The translations under genes were made by a program, and so were the position numbers. Positions 21,631 through 33,369 of a stretch of 64,000 nt of DNA are shown piece after piece. Origin of the DNA: Ambrosia x helenae. Taxonomy: Eukaryota; Streptophyta; Magnoliopsida; Asterales; Asteraceae. Position 1 is the stretch's first letter; each line of letters begins with the position of its first letter. The notes beneath the pieces are model-generated. The model saw only the letters and a list, made by a program, of their open reading frames with translations. It was not told the origin of the DNA and did no database searches. The stretch is from the NCBI GenBank assembly GCA_030844895.1, contig CM061231.1, forward strand, positions 135,689,023 through 135,753,022, in the 5' to 3' direction.

Positions 21631-23721
21631 GACTATATGGTGTGCCCCCCACTCCCCCAACTGCCACATCAGCGCCATGTCATTTCCCCCATTTTCTCCC
21701 CCAAACTTTGGAAATGGTTTCCCCCAACTCCCCCATTCCCCCTTCCTTTTTTTATTCTTTTTCCTTTTTTTTAATTATATATTTTATATTTCATAATTAT
21801 TTTTTTATTAAAATAAAATTAAAAAAAAACCGTAAATAATAAAAAAAAACGTAAAAAAAAAAACGTAACTAATAAAAAAAACCGAAATTTCATAAAATTA
21901 AAAAACATACAAACTAAAGTCACAAAATAATAAAAATTACAAACTAAAGTTCATTAAAAAAAACTAGAAAAAACTACTCGTCATTGTCGTCGACACGAAA
22001 ATTATTCCAAATGTGATCAACGAGATCCGAAACAAGGTTTCCATTCATAGTGGCATCGTGTAACGCCCACGTGTTTGATTCTTGTTGTCCCTCGTCAACT
22101 GGCTCGAGCACTTCTTCAATCTCATTCGGATCGTAAACGCATATCGCACGACCTTCGTCTTCAATTATCATGTTATGAAGTATCAAACACGCGTACATAA
22201 TGTATCTCAATCTTTGTGGATGGAATGCACGTGCTGGTCGTTCTATTATATGCCACTTCGCCTTGATCACACCATATAATCGTTCGACGTCTTTCCTTGC
22301 TGCTTCTTGACACTTCGCAAACTTTTTCCTTTTGTCATCTGAAGAATTCAATATTGTCTTCACAACAGACGCCCAGCTTGGGTATATGCCGTCACATAAA
22401 TAATACCCATGCTTATATTTTACGCCATTGAGCCAAAAAGAATCATCAGGGCCGGTGCCTCTAATCATGGGGTCAAAAATATGAGATCTTGCAAGAACAT
22501 TTAAGTCGTTACACGAACCTGCAACGCCAAAAAAAGCATGCCAAATCCAAAGATCTTGTGAGCAAGCGGTTTCAAGAATAAGTGATGGTTCTCCTACGTC
22601 ACCCCGAGTAAATTGACCTTTCCATGCGGTGGGGCAATTACGCCATGGCCAATGCGTACAATCAAGACTTCCTAGCATGCCAGGAAAGCCGTGTTTCTCT
22701 GCATGGTGCGCGTAGAGCTTTTCGATGTCGCTTTTTCTTGGCGTACGCATATAAACCTTGCTATATAACTTCACAACATCTTCGCAAAACTGGTACAAAC
22801 ATTCCCGACTCATTCTATCAGACATCCTTAAATACTCATCCCATGAATCACTCGCAGTGCCGTATGCTAATTGACGAATTGCAGACGTGCATTTCTGTAG
22901 GGTCGTAAAACCCCGTTTCCCTCTACCATCGTATCGTAGTGTAAAAAATTCATCATAATTAGCTAAATCATCGGCAATTCGTTCGAACAATCTTCTACTC
23001 ATTCGGAAACGACGTTTAAACTGTTCGTCCGTGTAAACACAGTTTTCGTCAAAATAATCGGCCACCAAACGTTCGTGTGCACCTTTAAAAAAAATAAAAC
23101 ATATTAACAAAAAATATAAAACATATCAACAAAAAAAATAAAACATTTTAACAAAAAAAAATAAACAATTTTAACAAAAAAAATAAAACATTTTAACAAA
23201 AAAAATAAAAACATACCCTCACGATCTCTATCAAGCGCCGCGCTCCGTGTCAATGGTACCGAAGACGCTTCACTATCGCTTTCGTCTTCCAACTCGGCTA
23301 TAAGTTTTGCCGTTTCCATCATTGCGCCAACGTAAAAGTTTATCACATTTTGTTCCTCCTCCTCCGACGAACTCATGGTAACAAATTGAATTTTTATAAA
23401 TTTTGTGGAGATGGAAAAGTTGTGGGTATGGTTGTGTTGATGGAAGGTTTTATTTTTTTGTTAAAATGTGTTTAGATGGAAGGTTTATTATATATAGGTA
23501 AAAGGTTTAATTTTTTTTTTTTTTTTTAATTTTTCAAACGGCTATATGGTGAAGGCCCACACCAACGTTCAAATTTTTTCAGCCAATCATGAGGCTCGGT
23601 TCAAACGGGCAAATGACCCCGTTTTCCCCGAAAAATTTACGGGGGGGGGGGGGGTGTTCCCGATCGGGGGACTTGCCAAATCACCTCCCGATTGATCTCC
23701 CCGATGGCACACCGTATAGTC
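21631..23721 (-). mobile_element. PIF/Harbinger element with transposase
   Basis: 2091 bp with TTA TSD (21628-21630, 23722-23724). Ends GACTATATGGTGTGCC and, inward from the right, GACTATACGGTGTGCCATC. One transposase gene fills the middle. Poly-A/T and AAAACATTTTAACAAAAA repeats surround the intron. No second Myb/SANT-like ORF, normally needed by this superfamily, was seen. Confidence 0.9.
21974..23376 (-). CDS. Harbinger-type DDE transposase (plant transposon protein family)
   Basis: Two exons on the minus strand: 23217-23376 and 21974-23082, joined by a 134-bp GT..AG intron in phase, giving 422 aa. The N-terminus is acidic (MSSSEEEEQ..). A helix-turn-helix-like region follows (FKRRFRMSRRLFERIADDL). 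The DDE-type nuclease fold shows GSLDCTHWPW (Asp about 194), GSCNDLNVL (Asp about 246) and KDVERLYGVIKAKW (Glu about 320), matching the plant PIF/Harbinger transposase family (PF04827/DDE_Tnp_4). No stop or frameshift interrupts it and the catalytic residues are intact. Family role: cutting at the element TIRs and inserting at TTA/TAA. The longer reading without the intron (start at 23110) would lose the acidic N-terminus. Confidence 0.9.
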
Positions 23722-23829
23722 TTAGCTTATATTTATATTTTCATGTTACATATGAATAGGCACGCTTGCTTGATGAGCGAACCGTCTCATTCTGCTTGGG
23801 CTAGGTTAAACAAGCCATCTTGGTTTTTC

Positions 23830-24109
23830 ATTTATTCTTTCTGACTGATCCACGAGAGGGAAGATCTACCTTGCGTCCTGCGGACGCCTTTGTGTTTGGC
23901 TGGGCGGGGGGTAAGCACGCGTGTGTTGACCTCACGGGGGTGTCCCCACTGGTGGGGCTGAGAGATAGTGGATTCGTTCCGGGACAGACGGTTTTGAAGG
24001 CGGAAGCTAGGAAGGTTGCTAAGCACGAGACAGCGTGTTTAGAGAATCAGCATGTATTCATTCCGTTTGCCTTCGACACTTTTGGATCCCTAGCCCCTGA
24101 GGCAGTTCG
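23830..24109 (+). pseudogene. LINE-like protein fragment, part 1
   Basis: Frame LTDPREGRSTLRPADAFVF then GWAGGKHACVDLTGVSPLVG and FVPGQTVLKAEARKVAKHE to LAPEAVR, broken at 24109 by a solo LTR. The frame resumes at 26974 beyond the LTR. It resembles a conserved protein tail linked to LINE reverse transcriptases in plants, seen here without the RT part. No start or full-length gene. Confidence 0.7.
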
Positions 24110-26968
24110 TGTAACATCCCGAAAATCCATTCCGCTTAATTACGCCATTAGGCGTGAATAAGAAATGACAAAAACGAATTAAATAGTAGAATGAGCCTTT
24201 TTATGGATAATAAAACGGGATGATGCGAATGTGGGTTATGTTCTAATATGAAAGTTTATCTAGTGTAAGTAATTATCTTTATAATGGGGAGATAACACTA
24301 GAAAGAAACTTGCATGGTTAAGGTTTTGATAATAAATGGCTTTGGGGTAAACTTGAGGGACTTGTGGTGTAAATATGCCACAAACAAAATGCCCAAACAC
24401 ACCCCATTTGGGTGTATACGTATTCAGCCCCAAAGGGGCATTCTAGAGCCAAGAACAAACCCTAATCACACTAAAATTGAAGAAGAAATGCAAGAGATTG
24501 AATGATGGCAGGATGGGGGTATGAATTAGATGGTTGTCTTCATGTTTAAAGCTTATGGTAAGAACCCTAGTACCCAACTCATCCAAGTTTCGAACCCCAC
24601 ATGTGGGTTTTGAGCAAATGATGTTAAATTCGTATTATTGCTTGATTTTAAGTGATATTGATCATCTCTAATGGTCTAGAGGTAAGCTAATCACTAGAAG
24701 TTGCTTGTTGCAAAAGATGATGATATTGGGTTTTCACTAGAGCTTTGATGTTGCTAAATGAGTGGTAAATCCATGTAATTGTAGGAATAATGTGTGGTTG
24801 ATGATATGCATGTGGAAATTGGTCATAATTTAAGGTGATTATGTTGTTGTGGTAGAATGTATGTATTAGGAGCTTGTACATTGAGCTTAGGATGTTGTAT
24901 GCACACCAATTGTGTGATGAAATGTCTAGATGAGTATGATGTATGAATTTGTATGCAAGACTTGACAAGCATGAATGTATTGTGATAATTGATGCAATTG
25001 ATAGTAGGTTAACATGAGGATTTCGTCTTAGAGAGTAATCACGTGGGGATTTAGTTGATTGTAGGATTTTGTAAGAAGTATGCATTAGTAGTGTATACAC
25101 TATGCTTAAATATCATGATGCACACCATGTGTTGGTCAATTGGTATGATGAATGATCTTGTATGTTAATGATATAGGAATACGATGTTTATGATGAATTT
25201 CATACGATCTAGCATAACAATATGGGCACATGTTTGTTAAAAGAAAGTTTGTATTGCTGAAAGTTGACTTTCTGGAAAGTCAACTGATGTGGAAATAATG
25301 TGGTGTGTGTTCTAACATGATTGTGAGATTGGGGATTCCGTGTGAGACACATTAGCTTGGTTATGTGATATATACGATGTTAAGTCTAATTGCTTGAATG
25401 ATGAATCAAAAAGAGTGGAAAGCTATGTTTTATGTATGTTTGAAATTGACCTATGCAAGTCAATGTGATATACGAGTTGGATATGATTGGCTTATGAATG
25501 AACATGTATGCTAACAATGATGTGAACATGATGATATGAAAGGATAGGAATGATGGACTCAAGCATGGGAAGCTAATGGGTCAAGACGAGGCAAGTAAAC
25601 AAGCATGAACTTGGAGGACTTGAGGTAAGTGGTTCTTATTCCACTTAGGATAATGAATCTTAACATGTATATGTGTTTGTAAGTAGTATGAGGACCGTGA
25701 GATGATGGAACGTAAATAACGAGGTTAAGGCTTGAATTGGATTTTATAATGGAATAAACGTGGCTTCGAATGGATCGGCGTGGATGGGTCTAGAAGGGGT
25801 GGAAAGGAGAAACGAAATGGGAATGTGCAGAGTCCACCGTAGGGGTACGGTGGCACCGTTCCCTTACGGTGGCCCCTGCAACGTTTTCCCACCGTAGGGC
25901 AGAGGGGTACCACCGTTGGGTTTTGAGGTCCACCGTAAGGGTACGGTGGCACCGTTCCCTTACGGTGGGACCTGGAACATTTCATTTTTGTTTTGTTCAT
26001 TCTATCGTATGTTGATGTTTCGCTTATGTGTGCGACCCGTATTTGCGTTTAACGCATCAATTAACATTGTTGGACCTTGTGTAAGGCTATGTAGGGGTGT
26101 AGCATGTAATAGAAATGTCGGTTTTGTAAATATGATCATAGTACAGATTGATACAAGTGTGTGTAGTTTAATTGATACATTGTTCGATGGTATCAAATAC
26201 GGTAAGTAGATTGTCATGATTATGTAGATTAAATATGTGATGTACATATGGGTACTCATGATCGGGTTAGAGAGAGAGAGTTTCATGTATGTAAGGGTTG
26301 GAAAGTATGCGTAGATTGAGTGTAGGAATGGAACGTTATATTCGTCTTAGAGATCGGAGAAGAAAGAGTAGCATGACGGGTCAAAGTAAGTTATATAAGT
26401 GAATTGTATACTTGTATGTATGGTGGTATTATATGAGTGAATTGTATGCTTGTATGTATTATGGGATTATATGGAGGAAATTGTATGTTTGGACATATTG
26501 TGGGGTTATTAACCTTTGTTATGTGAATGATAGGAAACGTAGGTATGTACGTATGATTGCAGGAGCCGTGGAGGTTCGGATCGGGGTAACCCACCCGAAC
26601 TCGAATGAAGGCGGTTGGACAGGATCACAGAGTATTGTTGGATGTTACTTCCGCGTCATGAGTAGATTACATGAGGTTACCTATTGAACTAACGAAATGG
26701 TTTTGTGGTGAATGCAGGATGTCTTGTCCATCTTGAGAGGCAAGGAAAGGATGGAGATCGAGCGAGGAGGCGGATTGTACGTGGTCACGGTCACATAATC
26801 AAATGGAGACGAGTCACGTAGAATGTATTAAGAAATATTTAAGATGTAACACCAAAAATACATATTAGAATCGGTTTCTAAACGTTCAAGGTTGTTATTA
26901 AAGAAAAGAATTTTTTCAGTTGGCTTTTTCCGCTGCGAGTTTTCTGTAAAATAGTTTAGGGTGTTACA
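24110..26968 (+). mobile_element. Solo LTR inside the LINE-like fragment
   Basis: 2859 bp, TGTAACATCCCG to GGGTGTTACA, exact 5-bp TSD GTTCG (24105-24109, 26969-26973). No primer site or internal region, so it is a recombination product of a Gypsy-type element. 25815-25975 holds an array of CCACCGTA..TACGGTGG hairpins. The frames at 24314, 24687, 25725, 25916, 26002, 26391 and 26412 are chance ORFs within it. Confidence 0.9.
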
Positions 26969-27118
26969 GTTCGCTTTTTGGAGCGGGTGCAGAAGGTGGT
27001 CCACAGTGACTCACAAAGCCCGAGGAACCAAGGGTTAGTATTTAGTAGAATAGGCTTTGTGATTCAAAAAGGGATAGCGGCACAGCTTGTTGCTCGCTTA
27101 CCCATTATCCAGATGTAA
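26969..27118 (+). pseudogene. LINE-like protein fragment, part 2
   Basis: After the solo LTR and its TSD the frame resumes: FLERVQKVVHSDSQSPRNQG and SRIGFVIQKGIAAQLVARLP, then IIQM and TAA at 27116-27118. It completes the fragment at 23830-24109. Confidence 0.7.
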
Positions 27119-27527
27119 CTTGGTTATTTGGAATTAATATAACAAAGATGCATGATTCGATTTATTCTTAACAATTTGAAATTTGGGCTTAAGCTTGACT
27201 TCTAATTTTTGCTTTAAGGGACTTATTTATTTAATTTAAAATTTATTGAGTAATTAGGTTATAAATTATAATTACGGTTGTCTATAGGGAGCACATTAAG
27301 CATATTATACGTGGCTTATTTATAAATGGAATTGGTTTATAACAATAAATATTTATATTTTGCTTTGATATAAACGTGTCAAACAAGTGACTATTATAGA
27401 TGGTCTGATTTATAGCTCCGTTTGGACCGTTCACATGCATGACTTAGGTTGAAGTATGAATGTAAATAGGTAAAAATGAAATGATGACTAGAAATGATTT
27501 CCCACAACCACTTATAGCTAATCACAC
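27119..27527. other. Intergenic spacer
   Basis: AT-rich sequence after the LINE-like fragment. Nothing recognised. Confidence 0.35.
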
Positions 27528-27530
27528 TTA

Positions 27531-27745
27531 GGGGTTGTTTGGTTGATTAAGTGCTGAATCGTTAAGATGGTCTGAATGATTAAGAGGCTCTAAATGATTA
27601 AGAGCTGAATCATTCAGCATCCCTTATTAGCTTAATGGTTCAGCACTTAATCATTCCATTCAGATGCTGAAACAAACAGTCTGAATGCTGAATAATTCAG
27701 ACCTGAATGATTAAGAGGCTGATTAAGAGGCTACCAAACAACCCC
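27531..27745. mobile_element. Tourist-like MITE
   Basis: 215 bp with TTA TSD (27528-27530, 27746-27748) and TIRs GGGGTTGTTTGGTTGATTAAG and inward GGGGTTGTTTGGTAGCC. The body is made of repeated CTGAAT-ATTAAG and GATTAAGAGGCT motifs that can fold on themselves. Confidence 0.88.
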
Positions 27746-27962
27746 TTAGATATTTTTTATTGACTTTTTGTTCCAATTAGTTATGTAAGAAAATAGGAGA
27801 AAAACTTGTTTGCTATTCAAAATTTCAGTCATTGTCAATTTATATAGTGGGGACAACAAATTTGTGAAAGATTTTGTATTGGATTTAAGTGGAAGGGAAT
27901 ATGACTCCACATGGTCAATAAAGTTTGAATAATGGACATAGGGTTTTGTTAAATGAGTTAAA

Positions 27963-28435
27963 CTAGTGTTTAACACCCGCGTTGCGGGTGTGGGGTTCGT
28001 AAACCATGCTAAGTAGTAAGCAAACGACGATTAAAACCAAAACAAATCGTAAACAAAACACGAATTTATAACGTCACGTGACGTAAAATGTAGGCAACTA
28101 CAGACGCGAACCTATACCGCATGTTGGCGTAATAGATAGACTAACTCAAATTTAAAATAGAAATACTTAAACCTAGAGATTAAAGAAAAAAGCAAGGCCA
28201 AAAATAAACACAAAGCAAATACCTAAACCATTTTCATTACAAGACAAAAAAGAGAGAACACAAAAAACAAACCAAGGAAAAAAATACATAAAAGAAGCAC
28301 ACAAGACACCCTAAATGAAAATAAAAGGTACCTATTCAAAATGTTATATAGAATGGCAATTTTGCAATTAACTTTTAAATGAGAGTCAAAATATACACTG
28401 CAGTTAACAACCTATTCAAAATGTTATATAGAATA
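27963..28435 (-). mobile_element. Candidate Helitron, minus strand
   Basis: Read on the minus strand, a GC hairpin (ACCCGC AAC GCGGGT, 27974-27990) is followed by TTAAACACTAG and T, the classic Helitron 3' terminus (CTAG at 27963-27966). The 5' end is uncertain: TCTATATAACATTTTGAATAGG on the minus strand occurs twice about 80 bp apart (near 28353 and 28433). No Rep/helicase coding. Confidence 0.55.
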
Positions 28436-28516
28436 TAGAATAATGAACTTGATAATCGTGTATGTTTTTTTCATCCATTTTTATATAGATAATTTGTTTA
28501 TACATAATAGGAATAG

Positions 28517-28695
28517 TTTTTTTTTTTTATCGGCTAAGGACATCACCTCGGTACCCCGTTTTGAATCCTCATTTTCGCATCGTCCCTGAGGGCATAAGCC
28601 CTTTCAACGTCAAGGGGTGTATTTTTGCTGGCCCTAGGATTCGAACCGTGTAATAAACCCTCCCACCTCTCCCCAACTGAGCTGGGGTCATTGGC
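28517..28695 (-). mobile_element. tRNA-derived SINE, minus strand
   Basis: 179 bp flanked by an exact 15-bp TSD ACATAATAGGAATAG (28502-28516, 28696-28710). Minus-strand order: A box CCAGCTCAGTTGG near the head, B box GGTTCGAATCC (about 28639-28649), body, then a poly-A tail seen as T run at 28517-28528. All hallmarks of a LINE-mobilised SINE. Confidence 0.92.
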
Positions 28696-28710
28696 ACATA
28701 ATAGGAATAG

Positions 28711-29252
28711 CTATCTTAATAACACTAAATATCATGAAAACAGTGAGACCAAATAAAAAAAATCAATTAAAGTCATTTTTTTTTATTATAAACCTCATTA
28801 TAATTAAAATATAATACTAAAAAAGAGTTTTTATTCCAAATAATTCATATTTTCTTCCAAAAACACTATAGAATTAACTTTTTTATACATGTGTAAATCA
28901 AACAGTTTACACATGTATAAAAACAATTTATTTTTTTATACGTTTAAATTTTTACACGTAAATTGTGTTTTTGAGATTCTACTTTAATAAACATGATAAG
29001 TATAATTTTTTTTTTAATTCGAATAGTTTTAAATGACGTTTTAACAGTTCGCACGAAATATATACGTTCACAAATTAACCTTCCCATATACACAATAATA
29101 ATATATCCATAAGTTTACAGTGATCACTCTTGGATGTTAGTCATTAATTAAGTTGCGTGAAAGATCTAGTAACCAACTTTTATGAATGTCATCAATTCAA
29201 TTTTTTATTGTAATATTTGACATTTATTTAAAAATAGGGAAATTATTGTATA
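28711..29252. other. Intergenic AT-rich
   Basis: AT-rich with palindromic AAACAGTTTACACATGT repeats near 28885-28925. At 29253 a Helitron-like 5' end (TCTGTACTATATTATAAAG) appears on the plus strand, but no matching 3' end was found. Confidence 0.4.
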
Positions 29253-29369
29253 TCTGTACTATATTATAAAGCATAAGAGAATGAAACCTGACAAATTTAA
29301 ATAATTACAAGTATGATTGCTTAAAGTACAAATAATTGATGCATTTGATGGGGGTAAATTGGACTTTTA

Positions 29370-29482
29370 GTGATAAATAGAGAGGTTAAAGAATGTTAAA
29401 TTGGAGAATATGAAAAGAGGTAATAGTCATAAATAGGGAGGTTAGAGAGTGTTAAATTGGATAATATGAAAAGAGGTAAAAA
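29370..29482 (+). repeat. Two-copy tandem repeat
   Basis: Unit of about 56 bp beginning GATAAATAG-GAGGTTA and ending ATATGAAAAGAGGTAA occurs twice in tandem with a few substitutions. Confidence 0.75.
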
Positions 29483-29656
29483 CCGCTTAGTATACACAAA
29501 GTCTTGCAATTCATTTCAATTGAATTATGTATTCAATTCAAACTTGAAGTAATCTTGAGGCTCTTCATATAGTCTGCTTGTGTATATATTCAACATTATG
29601 CGGCGACTTCGTCATTAAAGCTCCGTAATTCGAGCCCTATCCTTCGTGCAAAGAAG

Positions 29657-29900
29657 ATGAGCCGAACAACCCACCGTCTTCTGCTATCTTTTCTTTTAAC
29701 TTCCGTTTCAGCCAGCTTGATTAAGGTTTTATATTTCTTTTTACTGGGTAAGGTTGTTGTTTAGTGATGCCATTAATAAGCATTTGTGTTTTTTTTTCAT
29801 TACTGAATAGGTCTTATTGGTCGTTGTTGGAATGGCATGTGTAAGTTTGAATCTTGGAATTCATGTTCTATTATCAGTTGGAGGATCAGAAATATTGTAA
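29657..29900 (+). CDS. Candidate small hydrophobic protein, two exons (52 aa)
   Basis: ATG at 29657 opens a 23-codon exon (29657-29725) ending in AAG with donor GTTTTATA. A second exon (29811-29900) after a T-rich tract and ATAG acceptor continues in phase to TAA. The predicted peptide starts MSRTTHRLLLSFLLTSVSAS, like a signal peptide or anchor, and the second exon adds another hydrophobic stretch (VLLVVVGMACVSLNLG). Not recognised. It is very short, so chance is a serious alternative; the start may instead be the 5' end of a larger transcript with further introns in 29.9-30.3 kb. Confidence 0.25.
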
Positions 29901-30734
29901 TTCAGCTGCAGATTCAACATACCAACTTGTCAGTTACTAAGAGCAGCAACATGTTTGTGAACATGTTTTTCTCATTTACGTTATGCCCTTTGTAAAGCTC
30001 TTACAATAACATTATTACTGTTCATCTGTTTTGTACATTGATTTTAATATTTGTTTGTGCAGAAATAACTGATTAGACCAATGGACCTTGGTCCTTTTAA
30101 GTATACAGTTGACCATGGACTTGAGTTAAGGAAATCATCATTTGAATGTGTACATATATTGCTTGATACTTGCCTTGATCAGTTGAACCCATTTTTGTAG
30201 ATACATTGCTTGATACTTGCCTTGATCAGTTGAACCCATTTTCTTACCTCAAGTTATAATTTTCGTGAACATATTGGTTAGGTTTTACTACTATCTTTTT
30301 TTAGTCTCTGATGTCCCAAATGGTTAATTGCTTTTGGTTCACATTAATTTTTCTATGAAACTGAAAGGATTTAGTCGACTCCTTAAAGAGTCAAATGTCT
30401 TATATTCAATCAAAGTACAAAGCTAATTATACTAGGCTAAAACATTTTGGATGCCTATGATATAATGTTTTGAGTGATTACATAATAAGTAAAAGGTTAT
30501 GTGCTTGTTTAAAAAAAGTGTGAGGCGGTCCAAGGCGTTTGGATTCAAAAATCCGAGGCGCGAGGTGAGAGCTTAACGTATGTAAGGCAGCGCCTCAAGC
30601 GCGAGGTTATTCAATCTGCAATTAGAAAGTGAAAGGTAAGAAAGAGACTCAAATTTTTTTAAATTGTTTGGAATTGGGCCTATGAATTTGTTTCATGCTA
30701 GATTTAAAGCTTTTAACTTTCGGTAAGATGCAAG
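29901..30734. other. Intergenic, short duplications and GCGCC patch
   Basis: A block of about 37 bp (ATTGCTTGATACTTGCCTTG ..) is directly repeated at about 30159 and 30206. 30515-30607 is a GCGCC/GAGGCG-rich patch similar to those at 1934-2449 and 17536-17668. No coding region recognised. Confidence 0.55.
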
Positions 30735-31274
30735 TAGGGGTGTCAATCGTGTCGGGTTGATGGGTTGGCGGGTTTATGGGTTGCGGGTTGGCGGGTTGAT
30801 GGGTTGAAATGTGCAACCCGGACCCGACCCATATTATTATTCGTGTCAAATATTTCAACCTTAACCCGACCCACATAAAATCCGGGTCAACCCGAAGATG
30901 ACCCGTTTAACCCATATTTTTAAAATGAGTCATACATGTTCATGAGTTATAAGCGGGTTGTTGGGTTGTAAGCGGGTTATCAATAAAATGTTTAATGGTT
31001 AGTATATAAATGTGACAAATAAATAATATAGCGTGCCAAAAATAACACAATTATAACTAACCATGTAAATAGAAATGAAAAAATAAACATAAAAATATAA
31101 TAGATTTTTTTTTCTAAATACTTAAACGGGTTAACGGGTCAACCCATTTTATATATATGTCAACCCGAACCTGACCCGTTTTTTTAAACGGGTCGTGTTA
31201 CTTGACCCAAACCTGTTTTTTTCCGTGTCGGGTTCGGGTCGGTTTTCGGGTCGTGTCAATAATTGCCGCCCCTA
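30735..31274. mobile_element. Non-autonomous hAT element
   Basis: 540 bp; ends TAGGGGTGTCAATCGTG and inward TAGGGGCGGCAATTATTG. Exact 8-bp TSD GATGCAAG (30727-30734, 31275-31282). Subterminal arrays of GGGTTG/CGGGT and ACCCG resemble the elements at 4072 and 16300. Confidence 0.93.
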
Positions 31275-31721
31275 GATGCAAGATTAGCTAGTAATGCACC
31301 TGAAAAGTTATTACTGCCAAGATCAAAGGAGGTAAGTTCAGTCATTATTGAACAGTTAAAATCTACCGAACCATCCAATGAATTGTTTCTCAAGTTGAGA
31401 AATCATCAGGTGTGTGGCTAGACACTGTTGGTTCTTTATTTTTTATTTTTTTTTATAATAGATGGGGGTGTGAAATATGAAGTGAATTGTAGTGTTATAA
31501 CCAAGTTTGTTTATGCCTAACCCGTACATTAACTACTTGTTAAATGAGTTAAAAAAGACCAATAAACAACTCCTTTCACGAAAACCAAAATTGTAACGAA
31601 AGCATGTGTCTTCTTAATTTTTCTTAACTAAAGTACATGATAAGGGATACGTGTTTGCATGTGTAATATAAAGAACAATGAAAGAATGGAGGAAATGTTT
31701 TTTAATTGACATCTAAGATAC
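31275..31721. other. Intergenic spacer
   Basis: AT-rich sequence between the hAT element and the LINE remnant; no gene recognised. Confidence 0.35.
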
Positions 31722-31898
31722 AATGACGTTTGGGATAATGGAGGGCCGATTGGTTTTTCGATCCAAGAGGTAAAGAAGTGGATTAATAGTGACCGAACGG
31801 GAGATCCATATGTCGAATTTCAATGGTGTAAGTGGGTTCCGTTAAAGTGTAATGTTCTTATGTGGAGGGTGTTGTTAGATAGGATTCCCACTAAAGTA
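31722..31898 (+). pseudogene. LINE 3' remnant, part 1 (zinc-binding RT domain)
   Basis: Frame reads FEFQWCKWVPLKCNVLMWRV then LLDRIPTKV, typical of the reverse-transcriptase zinc-binding (zf-RVT) region of plant LINEs. It is cut after the Val codon by the CACTA element. The RT domain itself is absent upstream, consistent with 5' truncation. Confidence 0.75.
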
Positions 31899-33136
31899 CA
31901 CTAGTACAAAAAAAGAGCTTTTAAAACGGTAAATTTGTTCTTATAAAACGGTTGTAAAACGTTTTAAATGCTTCGTTTTAAAAAGTAAATGAACGTTGTA
32001 AAAGGGTTTCATGAGTGTTGTAAAAGGAGCAATAATTTCCATAGAAATCTACTTAATACAACGGTTGTAAAGGGGAAGATTTGTTGTAAAAGGATATTAC
32101 AACGATCATCAAAACGTTGTAAAAGGATATTACAACGATTATCAAACCGTTGTAAAAGGATAAGAAAGTTTTTTAACAACTCTTTTACAACGGTGTATCT
32201 TCTATAGCAAAATCCAAATACAACGACTACATCCTCCGTACCAAATAAAACGGTTTCATACCAAACACAATGGTATCATCCATACCCTATCCTCACACCA
32301 AATACAATGGAATTGTCCATACCAAATTTAAATACTATGGTTTCTTCCGTACTTTGTCTTCCACAGTCCACATTAAATATAAGGTGGTCACCACAACCAA
32401 ATTATCAATCAATTAAACACTAAAAATTTATAATATGGATAAACAAACAACCAATTATATAAAACAAATCTCCCATTGCAAATTTAAATCTTAACTTTTT
32501 TGATTCTACAAAACACAAGTCATAGTTTACTTATATTTGAACAAACTTAAAATAGAAGTCGTGGTTTACTTTGACCAAACACATCTCAACTCTTAATATT
32601 ACCACGACATCGTACTTGACTATGAATCCAGGCTTGTGCTTGTAGATAACATATGACATAGTCCAAGAACATCCTCAGCTACAAAACCAACAAGTCACCT
32701 GGTACATGACGCAAAAACATTGTTATTACAACAATATCAAATCTATCAATCTCAAAATACCCATTGCCAAGGGTATAATTTTATAAAAATGTGAACAGAA
32801 GCTTCCGAATGGTTTCTATAACAAGGATCTTTATATTAGGATTAAAAGCTAGGATCTTGAATAATGTATGCAAGAATGCTTATTACTAATTAAGAATCAG
32901 ATGCAATGTCTACCATAAGAGTCTTAATATGAAGACTTAAAAGAAAAATGAAACAAGTTACTTGTAAAACAAAGACGTGATCCCTATCACAAGAATGTTT
33001 CTAAGCCTCATTCTATTTCACAAAGTTAGCATAAAGTCCTTTAATGTGTCTTCACAAATTGGTCAATTTGATGTGTAGTAAGAGGATTTTCGCAATGGAG
33101 AATCTAAAACATATAAGTAGTTAAAATTAGGATTAG

Positions 33137-33170
<34 letters not shown>

Positions 33171-33369
33171 CATAAAAAATTTAAGTATAAAAAATATACT
33201 TACATTTTTTTCAACTAATCACAATATCATACATGGCCTTCATTACATAATATCCACATTCCCAATAGCCCTTTTGTTGGGGACACTAAATTTCATTGAA
33301 TTAACATAATTTACTTGATATACAGAATTATACAAATACAACGAGAAAATGAAGCGAAAAACTTACATT

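Noticed and set aside
25815..25975. CRISPR-like repeats in the solo LTR
   Set aside because: Irregular palindromic units without uniform repeats or spacers, in a plant LTR.
31989..32207. 72-codon frame with repeated CKRIL motifs
   Set aside because: Translation of CACTA subterminal repeats (GTTGTAAAAGGATATTACAACG).
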